NCBI GenBank assembly: GCA_934351835.1
Contig: CAKRJP010000005.1
Span: 86,548 to 150,547 of the forward strand
Direction of reading: 5' to 3'
DNA length: 64,000 nucleotides
Origin: an uncultured Lachnospiraceae bacterium
GTDB lineage: Bacteria > Bacillota > Clostridia > Lachnospirales > Lachnospiraceae
In this document: positions 26,266 to 36,700 of the stretch, piece by piece
Layout: every line of letters begins with the position of its first letter
How positions within the stretch are numbered: the first letter of the stretch is position 1
Translations under genes and position numbers: made by a program
Notes under the pieces: generated by a model
Seen by the model: the letters and a program-made list of their open reading frames with translations, nothing else
Database searches by the model: none
Told to the model about the DNA's origin: nothing

Positions 26266-27510
26266 TTATTCGTACGCTTCATTCTCTTCAGAATTGTATA
26301 TATCTTCTCCTGAATCATATGTGTTATCTCCGGAATATCCACTGTCTGATTCATCTGAATAAGTGTCTGTTCCTGCGGGATACTCATATTCTCCATCTGT
26401 ACCGGTATCGAGATCTTCGCCTATCGCTTCGTCATAATAATCATAGCCTATTCCCGAAAGATAGATAATATCATTACTTATCTGCTTTACATTATCAGAT
26501 GGTTCATAATTTTTATCATCAAACAAAAATTCATGCAGTTTCTTCACATTACTTGTGAAATCTACCGGCACTACATAGGATCCTTCATGATTCATAACAT
26601 TCTCAGATCCCTCTACTTCAAATGGGAACCCTGAAGTTTCTCCCATTTTGTAACTGGTGGCATTTGCCGCCATTCCTAAAATGTTCTGAATTGTCAGGTT
26701 TGTGGAAACCTGTGGGAACACCGAATCAATAATTTTATTCAGCGTAGAAAAACTTGCCTTTTGGGTTTTCTCAAAAACTTTTTGTAATACTGTCCGCTGT
26801 CTCTCGGTTCTTTTATAATCATCACCTTCTGTATAACGGATTCTGGCATAAGAAACAGCCTGAATACCATCCAGCGTATGCACACCTGCTCCGCTCAGTT
26901 CTGTTGTTGATCTCCCTACTACCTTAGAGGTCTCTGTACAGTAACCATTAGTCCAGAACACCTCTTCTTCCGTCATATCAATGTCGATTCCGCCAAGTGC
27001 ATCGATCACATCTGCCAAAGCATTAAAATTGACACTGACATATTTTTCAATATCCAGATCCAGATTTCGGTTCAACATTGCAATTGCATCTGTCGGGCCA
27101 CCGACATTATATGCATAATTTGCCTTTTCATAAGTATCATCTGACTGTTTTAACAGGGTATCACGATATACAGAAACAAGATTTACCTCATTTGTCTTAT
27201 TATTGATACTCGCAATCATAATACAATCACTCTGCGCCCCTCCTTCCAGTTCACCTTCTCTGGAATCAAGGCCAAACAATGCAATATTCGTATATTCTCC
27301 TGTACTTTTATAAATTTCCAGCTTCGATGTATCCAAATCGGTTGTATCAATTTTTTTATATTTATAGACACCATAAGCAACTACCGATAACACTGCTAAC
27401 AGAATCACTTCTATCACAATCGTCAGATACCAGAGCCATGTTCTTTTCTTTTTCTTTTTTACTTGTTTTTTCTCGGGCATTTTTTCTGCTCTTTTTTTCT
27501 TTCTTGACAC
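26266..27510 (-). CDS. LCP family wall-polymer ligase, second copy
   Basis: 414 residues, paralogue of the LCP protein at 23902-25251 (shared ALFGLDSREGELEGGAQSD, SVYRDTLL, GDDYKRTERQRTVLQK). It has a lysine-rich cytoplasmic start, one membrane span (about 24-48), the LCP domain to about 350, and an acidic Asp/Tyr/Ser/Thr tail without exact repeats. The start is GTG at 27510 with GGGAGG six bases before it. First gene of the LCP-glycosyltransferase-LCP-cohesin run. Two LCP copies suggest two polymers or partial redundancy. Confidence 0.93.
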   Translation of the reverse strand: MSRKKKRAEKMPEKKQVKKKKKRTWLWYLTIVIEVILLAVLSVVAYGVYKYKKIDTTDLDTSKLEIYKSTGEYTNIALFGLDSREGELEGGAQSDCIMIASINNKTNEVNLVSVYRDTLLKQSDDTYEKANYAYNVGGPTDAIAMLNRNLDLDIEKYVSVNFNALADVIDALGGIDIDMTEEEVFWTNGYCTETSKVVGRSTTELSGAGVHTLDGIQAVSYARIRYTEGDDYKRTERQRTVLQKVFEKTQKASFSTLNKIIDSVFPQVSTNLTIQNILGMAANATSYKMGETSGFPFEVEGSENVMNHEGSYVVPVDFTSNVKKLHEFLFDDKNYEPSDNVKQISNDIIYLSGIGYDYYDEAIGEDLDTGTDGEYEYPAGTDTYSDESDSGYSGDNTYDSGEDIYNSEENEAYE

Positions 27511-27728
27511 AAAAAGCCTCCCTTTGTATTTTCATGTAATATCTTTAATATTATTTCTTATTTTATACTTTCCTATTTCCCTGATTTTTACCAAATACAG
27601 GCAATTTAACGTATCGATTATACTATATTCATATTCAATCGACAACCTGTTTTTTCATTTTTCTTAACATTTCAGTAACATTTATGCAACATTTTTGATA
27701 ATATCTGGCGTTTTCAAACTTTTTTTGC

Positions 27729-27734
27729 TATAAT
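27729..27734 (+). promoter_or_regulatory. Extended -10 promoter of the glycosyltransferase
   Basis: TGCTATAAT (27726-27734) is a perfect extended -10, 33 bases before the ATG. No good -35 is visible. The stretch 27511-27725 between the divergent genes is AT-rich with nothing else recognised. Confidence 0.65.
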
Positions 27735-27766
27735 GAATCCATATTATGTATTGGAGTAAACTCATT

Positions 27767-28747
27767 ATGAAAGTTACGATTATTATTCCTAATTATAACG
27801 GAAAACACTTTATGGATCCATGTCTCGCTTCCCTGAAAAAGCAGACATACAAAGATTTTAAAATTTTGATTGTTGATAATGCCTCTTCTGATGGAAGCAT
27901 TGAATATATGAAAGAAAATTATCCTGACATTGAAGTTATCGCACTTAATAAAAATTATGGTTTCAGCAAAGCTGTCAATGTCGGTATCAAACATTCAAAA
28001 ACTCCCTTTGTCATTCTTTTAAATAACGACACGACGGTTGATCCGCATTACGTTGAAGAGATGATAAAAGCAATTGAAAAATCACCAAAGATTTTTTCTG
28101 TCAGCAGTAAGATGATCCAGATGTATCATCCGAACCTGATTGACAGTGCCGGAGATCTATACACCGTTCTAGGCTGGGGAGTATGTCGCGGTTCCGGACG
28201 CCCGGTTTCAAATTATACAGAGGCCGATGAGATTTTCACGGCATGTGCAGGTGCCGCAATCTATCGTCGTTCCGCATTTGCGCGCATAGGGTATTTTGAT
28301 GAAAATCATTTTGCATATTTAGAAGATATCGACATCGGTTATCGTGCCAAAATTTACGGATATAAGAACATGTATTGTCCGACTGCTCTTGTTTATCACG
28401 TAGGAAGCGGTACCAGCGGTTCAAAGTACAACTCTTTCAAAGTTCGGTTGTCTTCCCGCAACAATATTTATCTTTGTTACAAAAATATGCCGCTTTTACA
28501 GTTACTTTTGAACGCAATTCCGATTGCTCTGGGGTATATTGTTAAAATTGGATTTTTTATTAAGATTGGATTTTTTAAGGATTATCTTGACGGAATCAAA
28601 GAAGGTCTCAAGACTGCCAAAAAACAGCAAAAAGTACCTTTCAAATTAAGGCACCTTCCTAACTACATCAAGATTGAAATCGAACTGATCCAGCATACAC
28701 TTTCCTATGTACATGACTGGTTCCAAAGAAAATTATTTAAAAAATAA
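27767..28747 (+). CDS. Family 2 glycosyltransferase, WbbL-like
   Basis: 326 residues, starting MKVTIIIPNYNGKHFM at an ATG with GGAG ten bases upstream (the frame opens at 27746). GT-A motifs: VDNASSDGS, LNNDTTVDP (the DxD-type site) and FAYLEDIDIGYRAKIYGY. A hydrophobic C-terminal part (LLQLLLNAIPIALGYIVKIGFF) suggests membrane association. Similar proteins add rhamnose in wall polysaccharide synthesis; location beside rmlABDC fits. It is the only plus-strand gene in this polymer region. Confidence 0.9.
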   Translation: MKVTIIIPNYNGKHFMDPCLASLKKQTYKDFKILIVDNASSDGSIEYMKENYPDIEVIALNKNYGFSKAVNVGIKHSKTPFVILLNNDTTVDPHYVEEMIKAIEKSPKIFSVSSKMIQMYHPNLIDSAGDLYTVLGWGVCRGSGRPVSNYTEADEIFTACAGAAIYRRSAFARIGYFDENHFAYLEDIDIGYRAKIYGYKNMYCPTALVYHVGSGTSGSKYNSFKVRLSSRNNIYLCYKNMPLLQLLLNAIPIALGYIVKIGFFIKIGFFKDYLDGIKEGLKTAKKQQKVPFKLRHLPNYIKIEIELIQHTLSYVHDWFQRKLFKK

Positions 28748-28750
28748 CGC

Positions 28751-28785
28751 AAAAATAGAGTTCCAAAACGCGGAACTCTATTTTT
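28751..28785. terminator. Bidirectional terminator between the glycosyltransferase and rfbC
   Basis: AAAAATAGAGTTCC (28751-28764) and GGAACTCTATTTTT (28772-28785) form a perfect 14-bp stem with a T tract on either strand, serving both convergent genes. Confidence 0.92.
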
Positions 28786-28802
28786 ATACTCTTATTTGCT
28801 TT

Positions 28803-29411
28803 TTAGAAATGGAATGTATCTTTCAGTCCTACCCATAACTGATCTTTATCACTCAGATTTAATGCTGTACCATCTTCCAGATGATATCCTTCTGCGGAAG
28901 CATTTCCCTGATATTCGCCTACGAGTGTCGGCCACTCAATGCCGATTTCCGGATCATTCCATGCAAGTCCGCCTTCATCTCCCGGATGATAGAAATCCGT
29001 ACACTTATAGCAAAATTCTGCAAGATCGCTCAGAACTAAGAAGCCATGCGCAAACCCTTCCGGAATGTAAAACTGTTTCTTATTCTCTTCTGTCAGTTCA
29101 ACTCCGAACCAGTTCCCATAAGTCTCGCTGTCGCTTCTCAAATCTACTGCAACATCAAACACAGAACCTTTTACCACACGTACCAGTTTGCCCTGCGGAA
29201 ATTCTTTCTGAAAATGTAAGCCCCGCAGTACACCTTTGGTTGAGCTTGATTGATTGTCCTGCACAAAGACCATATCAAGCCCTGCTTCTTCCATATCTCT
29301 CTGATTATATGTCTCCATAAAATATCCGCGGGCATCACCGTGAACTGTTGGCTCAATTACGCACAGTCCTTTAATTCCGCCTGCATTTTTTTCTACTTTA
29401 ATCTGTCCCAT
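28803..29411 (-). CDS. rfbC: dTDP-4-dehydrorhamnose 3,5-epimerase (RmlC)
   Basis: Third step of dTDP-L-rhamnose synthesis. The 202-residue cupin protein contains IKGLCVIEPTVHGDARGYFMETYN (only key part: HGDARG), QDNQSSSTKGVLRGLHFQ with the catalytic histidine, and YIPEGFAHGFLVLSD. AGGAGGAGAG precedes the ATG. Last of rfbA-rfbB-rfbD-rfbC, followed by a strong terminator. Confidence 0.97.
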   Translation of the reverse strand: MGQIKVEKNAGGIKGLCVIEPTVHGDARGYFMETYNQRDMEEAGLDMVFVQDNQSSSTKGVLRGLHFQKEFPQGKLVRVVKGSVFDVAVDLRSDSETYGNWFGVELTEENKKQFYIPEGFAHGFLVLSDLAEFCYKCTDFYHPGDEGGLAWNDPEIGIEWPTLVGEYQGNASAEGYHLEDGTALNLSDKDQLWVGLKDTFHF

Positions 29412-29465
29412 TTTTCTCTCCTCCTACTGCGAACGTTTTGCAAGTCGATGTCCGAGTGTGTTTCC

Positions 29466-30407
29466 TTATATTTCTATTTCTTTCAAATATCTGCCAAGGG
29501 CATCCTGCCATGTCGGAAGCAGTTTGAATCCATTCGCTGTCAGTTTGCTCTTATTCAGCCTGCTGTTAAATGGTCTTGCTGCTTTAGAAACTCCATATTC
29601 TTCTGTTGTCACCGGTGCTACCTGCAAATGTTCTGCATCATACTCTGTATGTCCAAGAGCCTCTGCCTGACGGAAAATCTCTACTGCAAAATCATACCAG
29701 CTGATATATCCGCCCTCGTTTGTTGCATGATAATAACCATATTTATCAGTCTCGATCATATCTACCAAAAGTCTTGCAAGATCAAATGTGTAGGTCGGAG
29801 TTCCAATCTGATCCTTAACTACTGTTAATTTATCATGATTCTTTCCGACTTTCAGCATTGTCTTGATAAAGTTATTTCCGTTCTTACCAAATACCCAGGC
29901 AATACGGACAATAAAATATTTATCCAGTGTTCCAGATACCGCAAGTTCTCCCTCTAATTTAGACTTACCATATACATTCAACGGTTTGTAGTCCTTGCAA
30001 TCAGGATCCCAAGGTGTCTCTCCCTGTCCGTCAAACACATAGTCTGTACTGATATATACCATCTTTGCATCTGTTTTCTTACATGCTTTTGCAATATTCT
30101 CTGTACCACCTACATTAATCGCATGTACTTTTGCCTGCTTGTCTTCATCCTCCGCAAGGTCTACAGCCGTCCATGCTGCACAGTGTACAACTACATCCGG
30201 ATGCAGATCCACAATATTTTTTTCTACAATCTCTGCATCTGTAATGTCCATAGACACATAAGGCATCTTCGTTACGGCTGTTCCGTCTGCGATTCCACTG
30301 TATTCCGATGCAAGATCAGTTCCAATTCCTTCATAGCCTCTTTTCGCCAGTTCATTCATCACATCGTGACCTAACTGACCGGCTACTCCTGTCACTAATA
30401 CTTTCAT
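29466..30407 (-). CDS. rfbD: dTDP-4-dehydrorhamnose reductase (RmlD)
   Basis: NAD(P)H-dependent last step giving dTDP-L-rhamnose. 313 residues; the nucleotide-binding start is VTGVAGQLGHDV, with VHCAAWTAVDLAEDE, STDYVFDG and the short-chain dehydrogenase YGKSKLEGE catalytic Tyr-Lys pair (about residues 149-153). AGGAGG precedes the ATG. It lies between rfbB and rfbC. Confidence 0.97.
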   Translation of the reverse strand: MKVLVTGVAGQLGHDVMNELAKRGYEGIGTDLASEYSGIADGTAVTKMPYVSMDITDAEIVEKNIVDLHPDVVVHCAAWTAVDLAEDEDKQAKVHAINVGGTENIAKACKKTDAKMVYISTDYVFDGQGETPWDPDCKDYKPLNVYGKSKLEGELAVSGTLDKYFIVRIAWVFGKNGNNFIKTMLKVGKNHDKLTVVKDQIGTPTYTFDLARLLVDMIETDKYGYYHATNEGGYISWYDFAVEIFRQAEALGHTEYDAEHLQVAPVTTEEYGVSKAARPFNSRLNKSKLTANGFKLLPTWQDALGRYLKEIEI

Positions 30408-30424
30408 GTAATCAAACCTCCTGA

Positions 30425-31444
30425 TTAGCGATTTCCATACATTTTTTCATAATAATTCTGGTACTCTCCGGAAATGATAGTCTCCCACCACTCTTTATTA
30501 TCCAGATACCATTTGATTGTCTTCTTGATACCGTCTTCGAATTTTGTTTCTGGCAGCCATCCAAGTTCGTTGTGAATCTTAGTTGGGTCAATCGCATAAC
30601 GCATATCATGTCCTTTACGGTCTGCCACGTGTGTGATCAGACTTTCCGGTTTACCAAGTTCTTTACAGATAATCTTAACAATTTCAATATTTGTCTTCTC
30701 ATTGTGTCCGCCCACATTGTAAACTTCTCCGACTCTTCCGTTGTGGATGATCAGGTCGATTGCTTTACAGTGATCCTCTACATATAACCAGTCACGTACG
30801 TTTAATCCTTCTCCATATACCGGAAGTGGCTTATCATTCAGTGCATTGGCGATCATCAGCGGAATCAGTTTCTCCGGGAAATGATATGGTCCGTAGTTGT
30901 TAGAACATCTGCTGATAGTTACAGGAAGTCCATAAGTTCTGTGGTATGCAAGAACTAAAAGGTCTGCGCCTGCTTTTGATGAACTGTATGGGCTGCTTGT
31001 ATGGATTGGTGTCTCTTCTGTAAAGAACAGATCTGGTCTGTCTAACGGAAGATCTCCATACACTTCGTCTGTAGATACCTGATGATATCTCTGGATACCA
31101 TATTTACGACAAGCGTCCATAAGCACAGCTGTTCCTTTGATGTTTGTATCCAGGAATACTTCCGGATTCTCAATAGAACGGTCTACGTGGCTTTCTGCCG
31201 CAAAGTTTACGACCATGTCCGGATGCTCTTCTTCAAATAATTTATAGACAGCTTCACGGTCTGTAATACTTTCCTTTACAAATCTGAAATTCGGATTGTC
31301 CATTACTGGTGCTAATGTTGATAAATTTCCTGCATATGTCAGGCAATCCAGACACACGATACGGTAATCCGGGTATTTGTTCAACATATGAAATACAAAG
31401 TTACTTCCGATAAATCCGGCTCCTCCGGTTACGATAATTGTCAT
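30425..31444 (-). CDS. rfbB: dTDP-glucose 4,6-dehydratase (RmlB)
   Basis: Second step of dTDP-rhamnose synthesis. It has the NAD-binding VTGGAGFIGSNFV, NFAAESHVDRS, VSTDEVYGDL and the YSSSKAGADLL catalytic motif. The frame is open to 31510, which would overlap rfbA by 29 bases; the ATG at 31444, preceded by AAGGAGAAC, gives the usual start MTIIVTGGAGF and 339 residues. Confidence 0.97.
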   Translation of the reverse strand: MTIIVTGGAGFIGSNFVFHMLNKYPDYRIVCLDCLTYAGNLSTLAPVMDNPNFRFVKESITDREAVYKLFEEEHPDMVVNFAAESHVDRSIENPEVFLDTNIKGTAVLMDACRKYGIQRYHQVSTDEVYGDLPLDRPDLFFTEETPIHTSSPYSSSKAGADLLVLAYHRTYGLPVTISRCSNNYGPYHFPEKLIPLMIANALNDKPLPVYGEGLNVRDWLYVEDHCKAIDLIIHNGRVGEVYNVGGHNEKTNIEIVKIICKELGKPESLITHVADRKGHDMRYAIDPTKIHNELGWLPETKFEDGIKKTIKWYLDNKEWWETIISGEYQNYYEKMYGNR

Positions 31445-31481
31445 AATCTTAGTTCTCCTTTTTACTTTATTCTTATAAATA

Positions 31482-32378
31482 TTAGTACAGATTCTCCTGA
31501 TATTTTCCATCTAATACGTCTTTTAAATACTGTCCATACTGATTCTTCTTCAACACTTCATAAACTTCTAAGACATCTTCTTTGGAAATCCATCCGTTCA
31601 AATATGCTATCTCCTCTAAGCATCCGATTTTACGATGCTGATGAGACTCTACCGTCTTAATAAAGTTAGTCGCATCAACCAGACTCTCATGAGTTCCCGT
31701 ATCCAGCCATGTGAATCCCTGTCCCAAAAGCTCAACATTCAAGTTGCCTTTTTCTAAATATACTCGGTTCAGGTCTGTGATCTCTAATTCTCCGCGGGCA
31801 GATGGTTTTAACTCTTTTGCATATTTTACAACATCATTATCATAGAAGTAGAGTCCTGTTACACAGTAATTACTCTTTGGATGTGCCGGTTTTTCCTCGA
31901 TAGAAATAGCTTTTCCTTCGTGGTCAAATTCAACAATACCAAATCTCTCCGGATCATCTACATAATAACCAAATACAGTTGCTCCCTTTCCGCTCTCAGC
32001 ATTCTCTACAGCTGCTTTCAGACGTTTATTCAGTCCGTGACCTGCGAAAATATTATCTCCGAGTACCATTGCCACTGTATCATCTCCGACAAAGTCTTCT
32101 CCGATGATAAATGCCTGCGCAAGTCCGTCCGGGCTCGGCTGTACTGCATAAGATAAGTTCACGCCAAACTGATGTCCGTCGCCAAGCAATTCTTTAAATC
32201 TCGGAGTATCCTGAGGTGTTGAAATAATCAAAATATCTCGGATTCCTGCATTCATAAGGACTGACATTGGATAATAAATCATCGGCTTATCATAAATTGG
32301 AAGAAGCTGTTTTGATGTTACCATTGTCAATGGATATAAACGAGTTCCTGAACCTCCGGCCAAAATAATTCCTTTCAT
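31482..32378 (-). CDS. rfbA: Glucose-1-phosphate thymidylyltransferase (RmlA)
   Basis: First step of dTDP-L-rhamnose synthesis, joining dTTP and glucose-1-phosphate. 298 residues with GGSGTRLYPLT (nucleotide-binding), the YDKPMIYYPMSVLMNAGI block, LGDNIFAGHG and EKPAHPKSN. AGGAGGTAACTT precedes the ATG. First of the rmlABDC set; the set is complete, so the cell can make dTDP-L-rhamnose. Confidence 0.97.
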   Translation of the reverse strand: MKGIILAGGSGTRLYPLTMVTSKQLLPIYDKPMIYYPMSVLMNAGIRDILIISTPQDTPRFKELLGDGHQFGVNLSYAVQPSPDGLAQAFIIGEDFVGDDTVAMVLGDNIFAGHGLNKRLKAAVENAESGKGATVFGYYVDDPERFGIVEFDHEGKAISIEEKPAHPKSNYCVTGLYFYDNDVVKYAKELKPSARGELEITDLNRVYLEKGNLNVELLGQGFTWLDTGTHESLVDATNFIKTVESHQHRKIGCLEEIAYLNGWISKEDVLEVYEVLKKNQYGQYLKDVLDGKYQENLY

Positions 32379-32461
32379 AAGTTACCTCCTTCATTTGTGA
32401 TCATTTTAGTATTTGAAAATTCTGTCATTTTAAATCTCTTCCGTTACATTTTACATTATAA

Positions 32462-32482
32462 AAGGTGACCTTAGGTCACCTT
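32462..32482 (-). terminator. Palindromic terminator after the MerR-methyltransferase gene
   Basis: AAGGTGACC (32462-32470) and GGTCACCTT (32474-32482) form a 9-bp stem with a three-base loop. The minus strand continues TTTATAATG, a weak tail. Confidence 0.6.
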
Positions 32483-32513
32483 CAAGTACTTTTTTTATAT
32501 TTTGTGATTTTTC

Positions 32514-33701
32514 TCAATTTCTGCAAAGAAACACGCCGGCTTCCTTTGTAATTTTCAAGCCTTTCCCCACCTTTTTCTTTACATAATTTCTAAATTCTTT
32601 GTAATGCTCCGTTATATACTGACCCTGATTTCCATGGCAGGATAATATATACGAAATTAACGGTTCTGATTCTTTTACTATCAAAAAATCTTCATACTCT
32701 TTCCATTCAATTTTCGAAAAATATGGACCGAGTATTTCTTTTCCATTTTCTTTTCCAAATCTTTCATACAAACGCTCCGCCGAGAGTACAATCCTGTCAT
32801 CAAATGACTTTACCAGCTCGCTGACCTCTTTCATGTGATTCTCACCGTAAGTACTGCAGATAAATCTTCCACCCGGCTTTAGCACTCGCTTGATTTCCCG
32901 ACATACTTTTTCAATTTTGTCACAATAAAACAATACATGGTTTGCAATTACCAGATCAAATTTCTGATTTTCATAAGGGATCTTATGACAGTCGAATTTT
33001 TGATATGTAATCGTGCATCCATTCTGCGGAAGTTTTATTCTTCTCCTCGCATCTCTGAGCATTCCTTCTGAGACATCCGATAATATAAGATGAGTATTTT
33101 GTGGAAGTTCTTCAAATGCTTCTGCCCAGAGCGTCCCGTCTCCACAGCCAAGTTCTAAAACACCCATACCTTCTGTCAATTCTAATTGCTCATAGACCCA
33201 CGGAAACCATCCTTTTTTGTTCTGAGAATACAAACTGTGCAGATTAATTCTGGAAGAAATGTTTGATGCATTCTGATATTGATTTTTCAAACTTTTCTCC
33301 ATACCTGTCAAATGAATCAGATCCAACATTTTCGTCCAGTCTATCGTATGTTTTTCCTCGATCGCACCTGTTGTATCTTTAATCGCCTGCTCCACCAGCT
33401 GCAACTGTTCGATCCGGTCCTGTACCAGTTTCAATTGCAGATTCAACGAATCCAACATAAAATGATAATCCGAATCATCGATAGTCATCTCCCTGATATC
33501 TTCCAGTGAAAAGCCCAGATATTTCAACAATAAAATCTGCTGCAATCTTGCGAAATCCTCATCTGAATAAAATCTTGCACCGGCCTCTGTCACAAAGGAC
33601 GGTTTTAATATATCATGCTTGTCATAGTATCGGATCGTCCGAAGTGTCACATGTGCCATCCGGGCAAATTCTCCAGATGAGTAATAACCTTCTTTTTTCA
33701 T
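32514..33701 (-). CDS. MerR-type regulator fused to a SAM methyltransferase domain
   Basis: 395 residues. The N-terminal MerR winged helix (about 5-75) has YSSGEFARMAHVTLRTIRYYDKHDILKP, with FYSDEDFARLQQILLLKYLGFSLEDI (families cited, key residues shown), then a coiled-coil dimer helix (about 80-115). From about 140 there is a class I methyltransferase with GVLELGCGDGTLWAEA (motif I), SEGMLRDAR, FDLVIANHVLFYC and RVLKPGGRF. It begins 11 bases after the rhamnosidase stop, so it is probably co-transcribed with it. Substrate unknown. MerR-methyltransferase fusions exist in clostridia, but their role is not established to my knowledge. Confidence 0.88.
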   Translation of the reverse strand: MKKEGYYSSGEFARMAHVTLRTIRYYDKHDILKPSFVTEAGARFYSDEDFARLQQILLLKYLGFSLEDIREMTIDDSDYHFMLDSLNLQLKLVQDRIEQLQLVEQAIKDTTGAIEEKHTIDWTKMLDLIHLTGMEKSLKNQYQNASNISSRINLHSLYSQNKKGWFPWVYEQLELTEGMGVLELGCGDGTLWAEAFEELPQNTHLILSDVSEGMLRDARRRIKLPQNGCTITYQKFDCHKIPYENQKFDLVIANHVLFYCDKIEKVCREIKRVLKPGGRFICSTYGENHMKEVSELVKSFDDRIVLSAERLYERFGKENGKEILGPYFSKIEWKEYEDFLIVKESEPLISYILSCHGNQGQYITEHYKEFRNYVKKKVGKGLKITKEAGVFLCRN

Positions 33702-33712
33702 AATGTTGTCCT

Positions 33713-36700
33713 TTATTTTTCCTTAAAAGCCACTGTTGTTCTTCCCGGTGCCGGCATGCCTTTCTTTACATACTGGATTTCAATTGCCTCTAACCTCTTG
33801 GCCAACCCTTCAGTTCCTGCAGGTTCTCCATTCTTTGCCCAGTCAAGCCAGCCATAACTTTGAACATGTACTCGATAATATACATCGTATTTTTCTGCCA
33901 ACTCTCCTGTCAATTTAATTTTAATAGCCTCCAGCCGCTTGGCCTTCCCGCTTGTTCCTGATAGTTGCCCATCTTTCTTCCAGCCTTGCCAGCCATAACT
34001 CTGGACATGCGTCTGATACTGAATATGACCTGAAATTCCCGACACCATATTTTTAATCTGAATTGCTTCCAAACGTTTCGCCTGCCCACTTGTCCCCGAC
34101 AATTCTCCATCATATACATAAGACTTCCAACCATAACTCTGAACATGTGTCCGGTAAGATACTTCTGCATTTTCAAACGCATTCTCCGTAGTCCCCGGTG
34201 CTTTGCTTCCCTTTTTGACCAGTATTACCTGAATTGCTTCCAAACGTCTTGCATATCCTTCGGTTCCTGCCGGTTCTCCATTCTTTGCCCAGCCCATCCA
34301 GCCGAATGCCTGTGCATGCACCCGATAATACACATCATATTTTTCAGCCAACTCTCCTGTCAATTTAATTTTAATAGCCTCCAGCCGCTTGGCCTTCCCA
34401 CTTGTCCCCGACAGTTGTCCGTCTTTCTTCCAGTCTTGCCAGCCATAGCTCTGAACATGTGTACTATAAGTAATACCACCTTCTACTTCTGCATTTTCCA
34501 CTCGCAATTTAATTGCTTCTAAACGCTTGGCTTTTCCTATCGTTCCCGATATTGCTCCGGAAGACACTTCTTTTTGCCAGCCATAACTTTGAACATGTGT
34601 CTGATACAGCAACCCTTTGTCATCTGCCAAATATGCATTTGCCATATCTCCCGGTGCATCATCATCTTTTTTCAACAATTTTATCTGAATGCCATATATT
34701 GCTTTTGAACGACCGGAACTTCCTGCCGGATCGCCATTTGATGCCCAGTCTAACCAACCGTCTCCATCCACATAAACTCTGTAATAAACGTCATACTTTT
34801 GTGCCAGTTCTTCTGTCAGACGGACTTTCACTGCTTCCATTCGTTTGTTGGCTCCCGGCATTCCACTGTCATTTCCGGCACTTGACCAGTCTTGCCAGCC
34901 TGATCCCTGCATATAAGCTGAATACTCTATAGTTCCGGAGATGTCCTGATTCCGCATTTCCATATTAACGGCCTGAATTTTGCCATCTGCCTCTGTTCCT
35001 ATTTTGATGCCGTTAGTTACCTGCTCACTCCAACCTTTCGTGTTATATGCACGATACACGACATCTGTTTTCAAAAATTCCGTATTATCGATAATTTCTT
35101 TTGATGATGCACTTGCCTGATGTATACCTGATTTTAATTCACAGCTTAAATATTCTCCATCATTTATTCCTTCTGTCAGGGCACCATCCACTGTCAGTTC
35201 TGATTGTCCTTGTGCTGCCGGAATATATAACGTAGCTTTTGTATTCGCCGGTACTTCTGCATTTACTGTTATAGTTCCGTTAGTACCAAGTACATAAGAC
35301 ACTGAAATATTTCCTTTTATTGTGGGCACCTTAATAGATCCTTCTGAGACTCCCCCCGGCTGTAATCGAATATCAAATGTATCATATCCCGGCGTCGTTG
35401 GATTAATCCCAAACATTCCCCGCATTAATGCAACACCAGGGGCTGTCCCCCATGGATGGTTCAAACTCATATTAGATTTCAGCTGGCTGTTCCATGCCTC
35501 AGGAGATGCTGTTGCCTGCATTCCGTACATTACATATCCCCAGCTTTGCACACCCAGAATTGATTCTGAATTACTCATGACTTTTCTTGCTAAACTTCCA
35601 TGATTACTTCTGTATAAACCCTGAAGCAGAAAATATGTGCCAAAAATACTCATTTTTACTTCTTCATCAGCTTCTATTGAACCAGCCATAGCATCCGCCA
35701 TCTCCTGACTGTCATAGATTCCAAAAGCTAACGCATACGCAGTTGCATGCTGAGCAGAATGATTTACTTTCTCTCCATTTTCCTTCAATCCGTCTTTAAA
35801 CTCTCCTGTAGAAGGATCATACATTTTATTGATCATTTGCTGTTTAATTGTGTCTGAAAGGGTCTGATAATAAGACACATCACCTTCGTACCCCAACGCT
35901 TCTGCAATTTTGGCCATACTCTCATAGCCACCCACACATGCCGCATTAAAAACCGTATTATAATAAGAATCCGTCATATTATAACCATCTCGATTACTTG
36001 CAGGCCAATCCACGATTATTTTCTGTCTCGATGCAGTATCTTCAACCTTTTTCATTAATCCTGCTGAAGAGTCATAATATTGTTCCAGAGTTTTATTTTT
36101 TAATTTTTTATAACTCTGGTCCAAAGTTCTGAGATCGCCTGTTTCTAAATAATTTTGATATATTAAAATTATATTATACATCGAATATTCTGCCGGCCAT
36201 GTCGTATTATCTAACAGCCATTCCGCAGTATATTTTGAAGACGCCGGGGTATGACCATAGGTATAGTTATTTAACGTAGTTATCAGTGCATCTCCTTCAT
36301 AAGCACCTCTTTCCCTGTTCTGCGAATCAACATACAACACTTGTCCGTTCACTTTACTTGTATGTCTTGACAAATTATAAACATCATTCAACACATTATT
36401 TGACGAAGCAAAACTCGAAGCATCCTCATCAAATTCCTGATACAGCGCAAGTCCCGTAACATTTTCAACACTCAATGTCATTGGATAATTACGTACTGTC
36501 ACATATCGAAACGTTTTCATTCCTATTCCCGAAAGTTTCTGTTCGCCATTTTTCAGATTCCAGCTTTCCTGATATTTATTTCTAGTATTTAATACATATT
36601 TTGCATTACCACTCTCATCTAGTTCTTCTCCGTATTCTAAAGTAATCTTTGCGGCAGAGGAATTGATGTTTAACTGCAAACTTCCTATGATTTCTTTTCC

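Noticed and set aside
31444..31510. Longer rfbB start overlapping rfbA
   Set aside because: The extra residues are Lys/Arg-rich, unlike the family, and a good ribosome site precedes the internal ATG at 31444.
28803..33701. Horizontal transfer of the rhamnose genes
   Set aside because: No mobile element, repeats or evident base-composition change at the borders; rmlABDC is common in this family.
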